Shown: positions 38,478 to 47,365 of the stretch, in pieces
Layout of the letters: the number at the start of each line of letters is the position of its first letter
Position numbering within the stretch: position 1 is the first letter of the stretch
Assembly: GCF_038039215.1 (NCBI RefSeq)
Contig: NZ_JBBPCL010000001.1
Coordinates: forward strand, 930,001-994,000
Origin: Pseudonocardia sp. T1-2H
Lineage (GTDB): Bacteria > Actinomycetota > Actinomycetes > Mycobacteriales > Pseudonocardiaceae
Length of the DNA: 64,000 nt
Reading direction: 5' to 3'
Program-made: the position numbers and the translations under genes
Notes under the pieces: model-generated
Database searches by the model: none
Told to the model about the DNA's origin: nothing
Seen by the model: only the letters and a program-made list of their open reading frames with translations

Positions 38478-39608
38478 CTAGCCGCCGGCTGCCTCCCGCC
38501 GCTGGCGCGTGGTGCGGTGCTCCGGGTCGAGGTCGAACTTCGGGATGACGTAGTCGCCCATCAGGCGGATCATCCGCAACGTCTCCTCCTTGGTCTTGAC
38601 GCCGCGGAGCATGAGCAGCTGGTTCGCCCCCGTCGCCTCCCAGGCCTTGACCTGTTGGATGACGTCGTCGGGGTCGCCGACGATCGCCGCGCCGAGCCCG
38701 ATGAACGCGTCGAGCATCTCCTCCGACAGCTCCGGCATCACCGCCGGCCACTGCGGGAAGCCCTCCGGCCGCGGGAAGGTGTCGTGGTACCGGAAGACCT
38801 GCGACATCTGGTAGTTGTTGCCGCCGGCCAGGAAGTCCCGGCGGGCCTCGCCGCGGTCCTCGGCGATCGAGTTGAACCCGTTGGCGACGATCAGGTTGTC
38901 GTTCACCCACGCGCCGATCGGGTCGTCGCAGTTCGCGACGGCGCGCTTGTAGGCCTTGATCGCCGCGTCCGTCTTGGGCAGCTCGTCCAGGGAGAACCCG
39001 AGCGCGCCCATGCCGCGCCGCCCGCACATCTCGAAGCTCGACGTGTTGCCCGCCGCGTACCAGATCGCCGGGTGCAGCGGTCCGTACGGCTTGGGCAGGA
39101 CCTTCCGGGCAGGCATGTCCCAGTACTCGCCGGAGAAGCCCGGGTACTCGTCCTGCATCCACATCTTCGCGAACTCGGGGACCGTCTCCTCGAAGATCTT
39201 CTTGGTCTCGTTGACGTCGGTGACCTCGGTGTGGAAGGCCTTGACCTCGTGGCTCCCGGCCCCGCGGCCGACGCCGAACTCGAAGCGGCCCTCGGTGAGG
39301 TGGTCCAGCATCGCGACGCGTTCGGCGACCGCGGCCGGATGATGGACCTTCGGCAGCGGGTTGAAGATCCCGGAGCCGACGTGCGCGCGGGAGGTGAGCG
39401 CGCCCAGCGCGCCGAGGAACACGTCGTTCGACGAGATGTGGCTGTACTCGTCGAGGAAGTGGTGCTCGGAGATCCAGATGTACTTGAACCCGGCCTTCTC
39501 GGCGGCGAGGCAGACCTCGAGGTCGTCCATCAGCGTCCGGTGCTCGGCATCGGGGTCGGTGCGCCGGTCGGCGGGCAGATAGCCCTGGGTGAGGAATCCG
39601 AACTCCAT
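38478..39608 (-). CDS. LLM-class (luciferase-like) flavin-dependent monooxygenase
   Basis: 376 residues of the bacterial luciferase-like TIM barrel. MEFGFLTQGY at the start, KYIWISEHHFLDEYSHISSN, GSGIFNPLPKVHHPAAVAE, RFEFGVGRGAGSHEV and the flavin-phosphate region GDPDDVIQQVKAWEATGAN fit the group. They oxidise substrates with reduced FMN or F420; which cofactor is used cannot be told here. It follows the esterase gene by 13 bases, so the two form an operon. Confidence 0.87.
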   Translation of the reverse strand: MEFGFLTQGYLPADRRTDPDAEHRTLMDDLEVCLAAEKAGFKYIWISEHHFLDEYSHISSNDVFLGALGALTSRAHVGSGIFNPLPKVHHPAAVAERVAMLDHLTEGRFEFGVGRGAGSHEVKAFHTEVTDVNETKKIFEETVPEFAKMWMQDEYPGFSGEYWDMPARKVLPKPYGPLHPAIWYAAGNTSSFEMCGRRGMGALGFSLDELPKTDAAIKAYKRAVANCDDPIGAWVNDNLIVANGFNSIAEDRGEARRDFLAGGNNYQMSQVFRYHDTFPRPEGFPQWPAVMPELSEEMLDAFIGLGAAIVGDPDDVIQQVKAWEATGANQLLMLRGVKTKEETLRMIRLMGDYVIPKFDLDPEHRTTRQRREAAGG

Positions 39609-39621
39609 GATCGTCCCCTTC

Positions 39622-40518
39622 TCAGACGGCCGCGGTGGCGCGGGCGTGGGCTCGGACGAAGCCGCCGGCCCGGTCGACGGCGCGCTGCGCCTCGGGCAGC
39701 CGGTCGGCGAACATCTGGAACACGTGGACCATCTCGTAGCCCACCTGCAGCGTCGCGTCCCCGCCCGCGGCCAGCACGCCGTCGACGACCCGGACCGCGT
39801 CGTCCTCGAGCACCTCGCTGCTGCCCACCTGCACGAGCAGCGGCGGCAACCCGCCGAGCGGCGCGAGGAACGGGGAGACCCGGGGGTCGGCGGGATCGTG
39901 ACCGGCGAGATAGCCCTCGGCCATCCCGGTCAGGACGGCTCGGCTGACCAGCGGGTCGACGGATTCGCGCGCGGACATCGAGTCCCCGCTGAGGGTGAGG
40001 TCGGCCCAGGGGGACATCAGCACCCCGGCCGCGGGCAGCGCGTCGCCGCCGTCGCGGGCCGCGACCAGCGTGGCCAGCGCCAGTCCGCCGCCCGCCGAGT
40101 CGCCGGAGACGACCAGGTCCGCCGGGTCGACGCCGTCGGCCAGCATCCCGCGGTACGCGGCGATCGCGTCCTCCCAGGCGGCAGGGAAGGGGTTCTCCGG
40201 GGCGAGCCGGTAGTCCGCGAGGAACACGTGAGCGCCGGCCGCACGGGCGATCCGGGCGGCGAGGTCACGGTGGCTCGCGGGCGAACCGATCAGGTAGCCG
40301 CCCGCGTGGAAGTGCAGGATCGTCGTCGGCCCGGATTCGGGGACGCTCACCCACGAGCCCCGCACCCCGCCAACCGTGCCCTCGGTGATCGCCGCGTCGG
40401 CCGGGGGTTCGGGGCACATGCCGTCGAAGCCGACGCGCATCTCCTCCAGCGTGGCGTCCTCGCGCAACCACAGCCCGTAGGCCGCCGTGGCGAGCTCGTT
40501 CACCCGTGCCGAGACCAT
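39622..40518 (-). CDS. Alpha/beta hydrolase, hormone-sensitive-lipase family (GDXG)
   Basis: 298 residues. The oxyanion motif appears as HFHAGGYLIGS (usually HGGG), the nucleophile is in VVSGDSAGGGLAL, the acid residue is in the later EVLEDDAVRV region and the catalytic His in EMVHVFQMF. It hydrolyses esters, possibly a lactone formed by an oxygenase of the cluster, which is inference. It is the first gene of the minus-strand operon with the LLM gene and divergent from the SDR gene; the 40594 palindrome lies in the gap. Confidence 0.88.
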   Translation of the reverse strand: MVSARVNELATAAYGLWLREDATLEEMRVGFDGMCPEPPADAAITEGTVGGVRGSWVSVPESGPTTILHFHAGGYLIGSPASHRDLAARIARAAGAHVFLADYRLAPENPFPAAWEDAIAAYRGMLADGVDPADLVVSGDSAGGGLALATLVAARDGGDALPAAGVLMSPWADLTLSGDSMSARESVDPLVSRAVLTGMAEGYLAGHDPADPRVSPFLAPLGGLPPLLVQVGSSEVLEDDAVRVVDGVLAAGGDATLQVGYEMVHVFQMFADRLPEAQRAVDRAGGFVRAHARATAAV

Positions 40519-40593
40519 GGGTCCTCCGTGCAGCTCGGGGCGGGCCGCACTGCCCGCCTCTGCGGTGACGACACCAGGCCCCCGTCTCCCGGG

Positions 40594-40614
40594 GAGGTCT
40601 CACATTGAGACCTC
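40594..40614. promoter_or_regulatory. Perfect 9-bp inverted repeat, core TCTCA-N3-TGAGA
   Basis: GAGGTCTCA and TGAGACCTC flank CAT in the divergent gap between the esterase-LLM operon and the SDR gene. It has the same core and spacer length as the site at 35230. Confidence 0.65.
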
Positions 40615-40687
40615 GGTCCGAGGGGACGGCCTCCCTACCGTCGTGGCGGCGCGGCATCGGGGCCGGGCGGGACGCGGAGGTGGAGTC

Positions 40688-41528
40688 ATGGGTCGGATGG
40701 ACGGCAAGGTCGCGCTGGTCACGGGCGCGGCGCGGGGGGCAGGGCCGGTCGCACGCGCTGCGGCTCGCCGAGGAGGGCGCGGAGATCGTCGCCGTCGACC
40801 TGTGCGCGCAGATCGACACCGTGCCCTACGGGATGGCGCGCCCGGAGGACCTCGCCGAGACGGCCAAGCTGATCGAGGAGCTGGACCGGCGCGTGCTCAC
40901 GCGCGAGGCCGACGTCCGGGAGCAGAGCGCGCTGGACTCCGCGGTGGCCGACGGCCTCTCCGAGTTCGGGCACATCGACGTCGTCTGCGCCAACGCCGGC
41001 ATCTTCAGCTACGCCCCGGCATGGGAGATGACCGAGACGATGTGGGACGACATGCTGGCCGTGAACGTGACGGGGGTGTGGAAGACGCTGAAGGCGGCCC
41101 TGCCGTCGATGATCGAGCGCGGGCAGGGCGGCTCCCTCGTCCTGACGAGCTCGACGGCCGGCCTGCGCGGCTTCGCGAACATGGTCCACTACACCGCGGC
41201 CAAGCACGGCGTCGTCGGGGTGATGCGGACGATGGTGCAGGAGGTCTCGCAGTACGACATCCGGTGCAACACGGTCCACCCGACGGCCGTCGACACGGAC
41301 ATGATCCAGAACCGGCCGATGTACGAGCTGTTCCTCCCGGACGCGAAGCCCGAGGAGCTCACCCGCGAGCGCTACGGCGAGGCGTTCCAGGCCCTGCACA
41401 CCATGCCGCACCCGTGGGTGGAGGCGCGGGACATCTCCAACGCCGTCCTCTGGCTCGCCTCGGACGAGTCCCGCTACGTGACGGGCCAGACGATCGCGGT
41501 CGACCTGGGGTTCCTCGAGAAGGTCTAG
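40688..41528 (+). pseudogene. Short-chain dehydrogenase/reductase (mycofactocin-associated type), frameshifted
   Basis: About 280 residues if repaired. It begins GRMDGKVALVTGAARG, then a run of six G (40734-40739) moves the frame; with five G it continues QGRSHALRLAEEGAEIVAVDLCAQ. Catalytic Ser and Tyr-x-x-x-Lys are in TSSTAGLRG and YTAAKHGVVG, the NAG motif in CANAGIFSYAP. The insert after DLCAQI and the QGRSHA start resemble mycofactocin-dependent SDRs of mycobacteria and Rhodococcus. It would oxidise an alcohol or reduce a ketone in the cluster. Without repair the protein is lost after 17 residues. Confidence 0.82.
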
Positions 41529-41666
41529 CACAGCGATCATCGGTTCACACCGGTGCCCGCGCATGCCTCCGGGCGTGCGGGGTGGCCGGGGCCATAACCG
41601 AGCCACGAGACCAGGACCAGGACGAACCGGACCAGGACGCCGAGCCACGATGACGGCCGAGCGAGA

Positions 41667-41710
41667 CACGCGGAAGGTCACCGTCCCGAGGGGCGGTGGC
41701 CTTCCGCGTG
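41667..41710. terminator. Bidirectional terminator, 17-bp stem
   Basis: Arms 41667-41683 and 41694-41710 pair with one G-U around a 10-base loop, between the SDR gene and the converging glycosyltransferase gene. Confidence 0.82.
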
Positions 41711-41720
41711 GGGCGAGGAA

Positions 41721-43004
41721 CTAGCGCAGCGCGATCGCGGGGCGAGCCTGCCCGCCCCGCGGGCCGTCCTGGTCGCTGCCGCCCTGGTCCTGCGCCGCGA
41801 CGAGCGGGGGGACCCGGCCACCGGCGCGGCGCGCCTTGCGGCGGGCCCTCAGGTAGACGTACGGGCCGGCGAGCATGCCGCGCAGGCGCGTGCGGCCCGC
41901 GCCGCTCGGCATGGCGTCGCCGGCGCCGGCCTCGCGGTCCGCGATCCTGCCGAGCTGGCGGACGGCGGCCGGGATCCGCCGGATCGCGGCCGCGCGGCCC
42001 CGCGGGGACAGTGCGACCTTGGTCAGGAAGCCGGCGAGCCCGATGGCGTAGCCCTCGACCTGCTCGCGCAGCGCGGCGCTGTCCGGGCGGTGGTGGTGCC
42101 AGACGTACGCGCTGGGCTCGTAGCCGAGCACGTGCCCGGCGAGCACCAGCCGGACGAGGAACTCGCAGTCCTCGCCGGAGCGGGTGGCCGAGCCCGGGCC
42201 GAGGGCCTCGTCGAAGCCGCCGGAGACGCGGGCGACGTCCGCCCGCACCGCGAGGTTGGCGCCGATCCCGAACAGGCCGGGGGAGAAGGGGAAGATCGCG
42301 GAGTCCGGGGGCGGGTCCGCCAGGGAGAACGTCCGGGAGACGAAGCCCTTGTTCCAGCCCAGGGCCGCGTCCGCCGCGCGCTCCTCGTCCGAGCCGAGGC
42401 TCGCCGCCAGCACGGGCCCGCTGACGCAGACCAGGTCGGGGTTCGCAGCGAACGCACCGGCCATCCGGCGGGCCCAGGAGGAGTCGACCTCGGTGTCGTC
42501 GTCGGTGAACGCGACGAGCCGGGTGCGGGCCTCGGCGAGACCCCGGTTGCGCCCGGCCGACGCGCCCCGGCGCGCCTCCCGCACGTACCGGACGCGCTCG
42601 TCCGCGATCGCCTCGACGGCGTGCCGGGTGAGCTCGTCCTCCGGGTCGTTGTCCACGACGAGCACGGTGACGGCCGGGTGGTCCGAGCCCAGGATGCTGC
42701 GCACGCAGCGGCCGATGCTGTCCGGCCGTCCCCGGGTCGCGACGACGACGGTGATCGGCTCGACGGACGACGGCGCGGCCGGCGCGGCCGCGCTGCCGAA
42801 GCGGGCGTCGATCGCGGCGCGCACATCTGCGGCACCGGCGCGGCCGGCCCGCAGCGGGACGGTGACCTGGCCCAGCGGGGCACCGTCGGGCATGGTCACC
42901 AGCAGGCGGGCGGCGCCGAACCGGGCGTCGACGGCGATCTCCGTCGCGTCGGTCCGTTCGACCCGGCCGACCCAGGTGGGCTCGCGCAGCGTCTCGTCCG
43001 GCAT
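41721..43004 (-). CDS. Family 2 glycosyltransferase
   Basis: 427 residues. The catalytic GT-A domain lies at about 110-340: ITVVVATRGRPDSIGRCVRS, the DDD metal motif in LVAFTDDDTEVDSSW, then GFDEALGPGSATRSGEDCEF with the acceptor-side ED. A 100-residue N-terminal region of unknown type precedes it, and a basic C-terminal region follows. It transfers a sugar from a nucleotide donor, probably to an envelope or secreted glycan; the substrate is unknown. AAGGA precedes the ATG. Confidence 0.88.
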   Translation of the reverse strand: MPDETLREPTWVGRVERTDATEIAVDARFGAARLLVTMPDGAPLGQVTVPLRAGRAGAADVRAAIDARFGSAAAPAAPSSVEPITVVVATRGRPDSIGRCVRSILGSDHPAVTVLVVDNDPEDELTRHAVEAIADERVRYVREARRGASAGRNRGLAEARTRLVAFTDDDTEVDSSWARRMAGAFAANPDLVCVSGPVLAASLGSDEERAADAALGWNKGFVSRTFSLADPPPDSAIFPFSPGLFGIGANLAVRADVARVSGGFDEALGPGSATRSGEDCEFLVRLVLAGHVLGYEPSAYVWHHHRPDSAALREQVEGYAIGLAGFLTKVALSPRGRAAAIRRIPAAVRQLGRIADREAGAGDAMPSGAGRTRLRGMLAGPYVYLRARRKARRAGGRVPPLVAAQDQGGSDQDGPRGGQARPAIALR

Positions 43005-43281
43005 CAGTGGAGCGTCCTTCCCTCTGTCGCGGCGGCGGGCCCGTGGGGGTCGATCGGGTCCGCCTGCCGCGGCGGTGCCGCCCTCTGGGGAAGAGCGACC
43101 GTTCGCGCTTGTCCTGACCAAGTCTCCGCATGCCCGCTGTGACGACACTGAGAAACGCTGAAGATCCAGGTCAGAGCGCTGTTTCCGGTGTGTCCGGACG
43201 AGCGGAGATGAGCATAGCGTCACGCTCCGTGCCCTGCCTCGCGGACGCACGGCGGCCGTCCGCGGCGGTACGGTCTCGACC

Positions 43282-44573
43282 ATGGTCGAACGGGCTCCGG
43301 GAAGCGGCCGCGCGCCGGCATCGTCGTCACCGGGAGCGAACTGCTCACCGGCGCCGTGCGGGATGCGAACGGCCCGTTCGTGGCGACCGAGCTGGGGAAT
43401 CTCGGGTTCGAGGTCTCCCACGTGCTGCTCGTCGGGGACCGCCCGGAGGACCTCGCGCAGGCCCTGCGGTTCGTCGCGGACTCCGGCGCGGAGCTCGTCG
43501 TCACCAGCGGGGGACTCGGCCCCACCGCGGACGACCTGACGGCGGAGGTCGTCGCCGCCTTCGCGGGCCTCGAACTCCATCCGGACGAGACGATGCGGGA
43601 GCTGATCGCCCGCCGCGTCGAGCGCTGGGCGGCCCGGACCGGGTTCGGCGGACCGGCGCTGGACGCCGCGACCGCCAAGCAGGCCATGGTGCCCCGCGGC
43701 GCGACGGCCCTGGAGCCCGTCGGCACGGCGCCCGGGCTGGTGGTGCCTCGCGACGGCGGTCCGCTCGTGCTGGTCCTGCCCGGGCCGCCGCGCGAGCTGC
43801 AGGGGATGTGGCCGAGCGCGCTGGCCGCCGCGCCGATGGCGGAGCTGCTCGCGACCGTGCCGCACGCCGAACCGGTGCTGCTGCGGTTCCAGGGGCTGCC
43901 CGAGTCCCAGATCGCGGAGACGCTGCGGGTTCTTCCGGCCTACCCGGACGTCGAGGTCACGACGTGCCTGCGCCGCTCGGAGCTCGAGGTGGACCTGCAC
44001 CCGTTCCCCGGCGGCGAGGCGGACGCGACCGCGCTCGCGGACGCGATCGTCGCCCGGCACGCGAAGAACCTGATCAGCGCGGACGGGACCACCACCGACG
44101 AGCTGCTCGGGCGCGCGCTGGAGGCCTCCGGGCTGACCGTGGCGACGGGGGAGTCCTGCACCGGCGGCATGCTCGCGGCCCGGCTCGTCGACCGGGCGGG
44201 CTCGTCGTCGTACGTCCTCGGCGGGGTCGTCGCCTACTCCAACGAGGCCAAGACGGCCCTGCTCGACGTCCCGGCGGAGATGATCGAGGAGCACGGCGCG
44301 GTGTCACCGGAGGTCGCGCGGGCCCTGGCCGACGGCGCGCGGGCGAAGCTCGGCGCGTCGATCGGGGTCGGGATCACCGGCGTCGCCGGGCCCGGCGGCG
44401 GGACGGAGGCCAAGCCCGTCGGCTACGTGTGCTTCTGCGTCACGACGGACGACGGCCAGGTCCTCGCCCGGGACCCGGTCCTGCCGGGCGGCCGCAACGA
44501 CATCCGGGAGCGCTCCGTCGACCTCGCCATGCACCTGCTGCTCCGCGTCTCCGGGGCACTCCCCACCCGCTGA
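43282..44573 (+). CDS. cinA: CinA family protein (competence/damage inducible; NMN amidase domain), apparent -1 frameshift at the start
   Basis: About 430 residues if repaired. The MoCF-like domain shows IVVTGSELLTGAVRDANG and VVTSGGLGPTADDLTAEVVA; the C-terminal CinA domain has the amidase motif ATGESCTGGMLAARL, VVAYSNEAK and GVGITGVAGPGGGTEAKPVG. CinA recycles pyridine nucleotides by NMN deamidation and repair. The natural ATG (43282) is out of frame: a GGG run at 43299-43301 needs a fourth G to give MVERAPGKRPRAGIVVTG. Read as is, translation could start only at an internal codon near 43353. Divergent from the glycosyltransferase gene. Confidence 0.87.
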
Positions 44574-44576
44574 CCT

Positions 44577-44632
44577 CCGCGAGCCGGCACTTCCGGTTGC
44601 CCGAGTGTCGACTCTGAAGTGCCGACTCGCGG
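44577..44632. terminator. Bidirectional hairpin carrying GACTCGCGG-family sequence
   Basis: CCGCGAG..GGCACTTC pairs with GAAGTGCC..CTCGCGG (44577-44593 with 44616-44632, 2-base mismatch). It lies between cinA and the converging sod gene. The core resembles the 22-bp repeat unit, with about 22-base spacing of CGAG, CGAG and CGAC. Confidence 0.7.
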
Positions 44633-44641
44633 GGAGCGGGG

Positions 44642-45265
44642 TCAGGCGGGGGTGATCAGGCCCGTGGTGGTGCGGGCGGCGTCGAAGCGGGCCTGGGCGT
44701 CGGCCCAGTTCACGACGTTCCACCAGGCCTTCACGTAGTCCGGCTTCACGTTCTTGTACTGCAGGTAGAAGGCGTGCTCCCACATGTCCAGCATGACCAG
44801 CGGGATCTGCCCGGCCGGCAGGTTGGCCTGCTGGTCGTAGAGCTGGTGGATCAGCAGCCGGCCGCCGAGGGCGTCCCAGGCGAGGATCGCCCAGCCGGAG
44901 CCCTGGATGGTCGTGGCGACGGCGGTGAAGTGCGCCCGGAACGCGTCGAACGAGCCGAAGGCGTCGTCGATCGCCGCGGCCAGCTCGCCGGTGGGCTTGT
45001 CGCCGCCGTCCGGGGACAGGTTCTGCCAGAAGATCGAGTGGTTGACGTGCCCGCCGAGGTTGAAGGCGAGGGTCTTCTCGAGCCCGACGACCGCGTCGAA
45101 GTCACCGCTCTCGCGGGCGGCGGCCAGCTTCTCCAGCACCCCGTTGAGCGCGGTGACGTAGGTGTTGTGGTGCTTGGAGTGGTGCAGCTCCATGATCTCG
45201 CCGGCGATGTGCGGGTCGAGTGCGCTGTAGTCGTAGGGCAGGTCGGGCAGGGCGTACGTGGCCAT
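44642..45265 (-). CDS. sodA: Superoxide dismutase, Fe/Mn family
   Basis: 207 residues. It converts superoxide to oxygen and peroxide. Metal ligands are visible: His in [13 protein letters not shown], His in [13 protein letters not shown], and Asp and His in [15 protein letters not shown]. The QGSGW motif and overall sequence fit the actinobacterial Fe/Mn-type enzyme; the metal cannot be told from sequence. ATG 45265 has AGGAG 11 bases ahead. Confidence 0.95.
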   Translation of the reverse strand: MATYALPDLPYDYSALDPHIAGEIMELHHSKHHNTYVTALNGVLEKLAAARESGDFDAVVGLEKTLAFNLGGHVNHSIFWQNLSPDGGDKPTGELAAAIDDAFGSFDAFRAHFTAVATTIQGSGWAILAWDALGGRLLIHQLYDQQANLPAGQIPLVMLDMWEHAFYLQYKNVKPDYVKAWWNVVNWADAQARFDAARTTTGLITPA

Positions 45266-45398
45266 TCTCGGAGCGCTCCTCTGCGTAGTGCATATGACTT
45301 GCAAGTGAGATATTGACGCAACTGCCGATCCGATGCCACTCTGGTGCGGCAGGTGGGGCGCGTGGGTGATCGTTCTGGCAGCTCGGCACCGACGTGAC

Positions 45399-45436
45399 GA
45401 CGAGGGGCCGCACGGAAGTCCGTGCGGCCCCTCGTC
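45399..45436 (-). terminator. Terminator of the epoxide hydrolase operon, 17-bp stem
   Basis: Arms 45399-45415 and 45420-45436 are perfect complements around AAGT, 19 bases past the epoxide hydrolase stop. Confidence 0.87.
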
Positions 45437-45454
45437 ACGTCCGGGTGCGGCTGC

Positions 45455-46588
45455 TCAGCGCACCATTCGGAAGAACGTGCGCAGCTCGTCGACGAACGTC
45501 TCCGGCTGCTCCATCGACGCGAAGTGCCCGCCCGAGCTCGGGTAGGTCAGCCGCCGGAGGTCGACGAACCGGCGCTCCAGCCAGCTCCGCGGCATCCGGT
45601 TCATCTCCCGCGGGAAGATCGCCGCGCCGGTCGGGACCTCGACGGTGTCGTAGCGGGTCTTGCCGTAGCTCTCCCAGTACAGCCGTGCCGACGACGTGGC
45701 GCTCGCCGTCAGCCAGTAGAGCGTCACGTTGTCCAGCAGCCGGTCCCGGCTGATCACGTTCTCCGGCGGGCCGGCCGAGTCCGTCCAGTCCCAGAATTTC
45801 TCGATGATCCACGCGCACTGCCCGGCGGGGGAGTCCGTGAGCCCGTACCCGAGGGTCTGCGGGCGCGTCGACTGCTCGGCCGAGTAGCCGGCGCCGAAGC
45901 GCCGGAACTTCTCGGCGTCCTGCCGCGCCTGCTTCTCGGTCTTCGTCAGCGCCTGCCGCTCGTCCTCGGGCGGGGCCTCGGCCAGCGGCATCGTCAGGTG
46001 GATCCCGGCCACGGCCTCCGGCATCCCGGTGCCCAGGGCCGCGGTGATCATCGATCCCCAGTCGCCGCCCGCCGCGCCGTAGCGCTCGTAGCCGAGGCGG
46101 TCCATGAGCTGCGCCCACGCGGTCGCGATCCGCTCGACGCCCCAGCCCGCCGTCGTCGGCTTGCCGCTGTAGCCGTACCCGGGCAGCGACGGGATGACGA
46201 GGTGGAACGCGTCCGCGCCGTCCGAGGGCTTCGTCAGCTCGTCGATCACGTCCAGGAACTCGACGACCGAGCCCGGCCAGCCGTGCGTGAGGATCAGCGG
46301 CAGCGCATCCTCGTGGGGCGAGCGGACGTGCAGGAAGTGGACGTCGACGGAGTCGTCGCCGCCGCCGTCGAGGCCGGTGACGAACTGCGGGTAGGCGTTG
46401 AGCTGGGCCTCGACCCGTCGCCAGTCGTAGCCGTTCGCCCAGTAGTCGCACAGGTCCTGGACGTAGTCCAGGGGGACGCCCTGGGTCCAGCCCTCCACGG
46501 TGGACGGATCCGGCCACCGGGTACGGAGGAGCCGCTCGCGCAGGTCGTCGAGGTCGGCTTGCGGGGTCTCGATCCGGAAGTCGCGCAC
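45455..46588 (-). CDS. Epoxide hydrolase-family protein (EHN domain)
   Basis: 377 residues. The N-terminal EHN domain (FRIETPQADLDDLRERLLRT) is followed by an alpha/beta hydrolase core: ILTHGWPGSVVEFLDVI, nucleophile Asp in AAGGDWGSMITAAL, and the late SSGGHFASMEQPE with the catalytic His. It resembles microsomal-type epoxide hydrolases, which open epoxides to diols. GTG start. It is the last of three minus-strand genes (amidase, SDR, epoxide hydrolase). Confidence 0.88.
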   Translation of the reverse strand: MRDFRIETPQADLDDLRERLLRTRWPDPSTVEGWTQGVPLDYVQDLCDYWANGYDWRRVEAQLNAYPQFVTGLDGGGDDSVDVHFLHVRSPHEDALPLILTHGWPGSVVEFLDVIDELTKPSDGADAFHLVIPSLPGYGYSGKPTTAGWGVERIATAWAQLMDRLGYERYGAAGGDWGSMITAALGTGMPEAVAGIHLTMPLAEAPPEDERQALTKTEKQARQDAEKFRRFGAGYSAEQSTRPQTLGYGLTDSPAGQCAWIIEKFWDWTDSAGPPENVISRDRLLDNVTLYWLTASATSSARLYWESYGKTRYDTVEVPTGAAIFPREMNRMPRSWLERRFVDLRRLTYPSSGGHFASMEQPETFVDELRTFFRMVR

Positions 46589-46592
46589 GTCC

Positions 46593-47354
46593 CTACAGTT
46601 GCACGCCCCGGGTCAGGGCACCGTCGGCGACCAGGTTGGTCCCGCTGATCCGGCTGGCCAGCGGGCTGGCCAGCATGACGACGGCGTACGCGGCCTCCTC
46701 GGGCGTCCCCATCCGACCGGTCGGGTTGAGCGCCAGCGCGGAGTCGAAGAACTCCTTGTTGTTCTGCTCCATGCCGTGCCAGACCCCGCCCTCGAAGTAG
46801 GTGTTGCCGGGGGAGACGGTGTTGGCGCGGATTCCCTTGGCGGCCAGGTCGAACGCGAGACCGGCCATGTAGTGCGCGAGCGCCGCCTTCATGACGCCGT
46901 AGGAGCCCGTCGCGAAGTCCACCTCGCGCCCGGACACGCTGGACACCGCGACCACCGACGCGGCGTCGCTCTCCTCCAGGTAGGGCATCGCGGCCTCGAC
47001 CATCCGCACGGTGTGCATGAGGTCGACCTCGAAGGCGGTCCGCCAGTTCTCCTCGCCCGGCCCGATCGCGAGCGCGCTGACGTTGGCCACCAGGATGTCG
47101 ATCCCGCCGGCCTCCGTCGCCTCGTCGACCACCCAGGCGGCGAGCGCGCCGGCGTCCGCGACGTCCAGGGCGCGGCCCGCGACCTCGGCCCCCGTCGCGG
47201 CGAGCGCGTCGACGCGGGCGAGCACCTCGTCCTCGGAGCGGGCGCAGAACGCGACCCGCGCCCCCTCGGCCGCGAGCAGGTCGACGACGGCGCCGCCGAT
47301 GCCCTTCGTGCCTCCGGTGACGAGCGCCTTACGGCCCTTCAGCTGCAGGTCCAT
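46593..47354 (-). CDS. Short-chain dehydrogenase/reductase
   Basis: 253 residues. NAD(P) motif KALVTGGTKGIGGAVVDLL, then ANVSALAIG in place of NNAG, catalytic Ser in AVSSVSGRE and Tyr-x-x-x-Lys in SYGVMKAAL. The substrate is unknown. It lies 4 bases from the epoxide hydrolase and 11 from the amidase, so the three are co-transcribed. Confidence 0.88.
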   Translation of the reverse strand: MDLQLKGRKALVTGGTKGIGGAVVDLLAAEGARVAFCARSEDEVLARVDALAATGAEVAGRALDVADAGALAAWVVDEATEAGGIDILVANVSALAIGPGEENWRTAFEVDLMHTVRMVEAAMPYLEESDAASVVAVSSVSGREVDFATGSYGVMKAALAHYMAGLAFDLAAKGIRANTVSPGNTYFEGGVWHGMEQNNKEFFDSALALNPTGRMGTPEEAAYAVVMLASPLASRISGTNLVADGALTRGVQL

Positions 47355-47365
47355 GCGGGTTCTCC

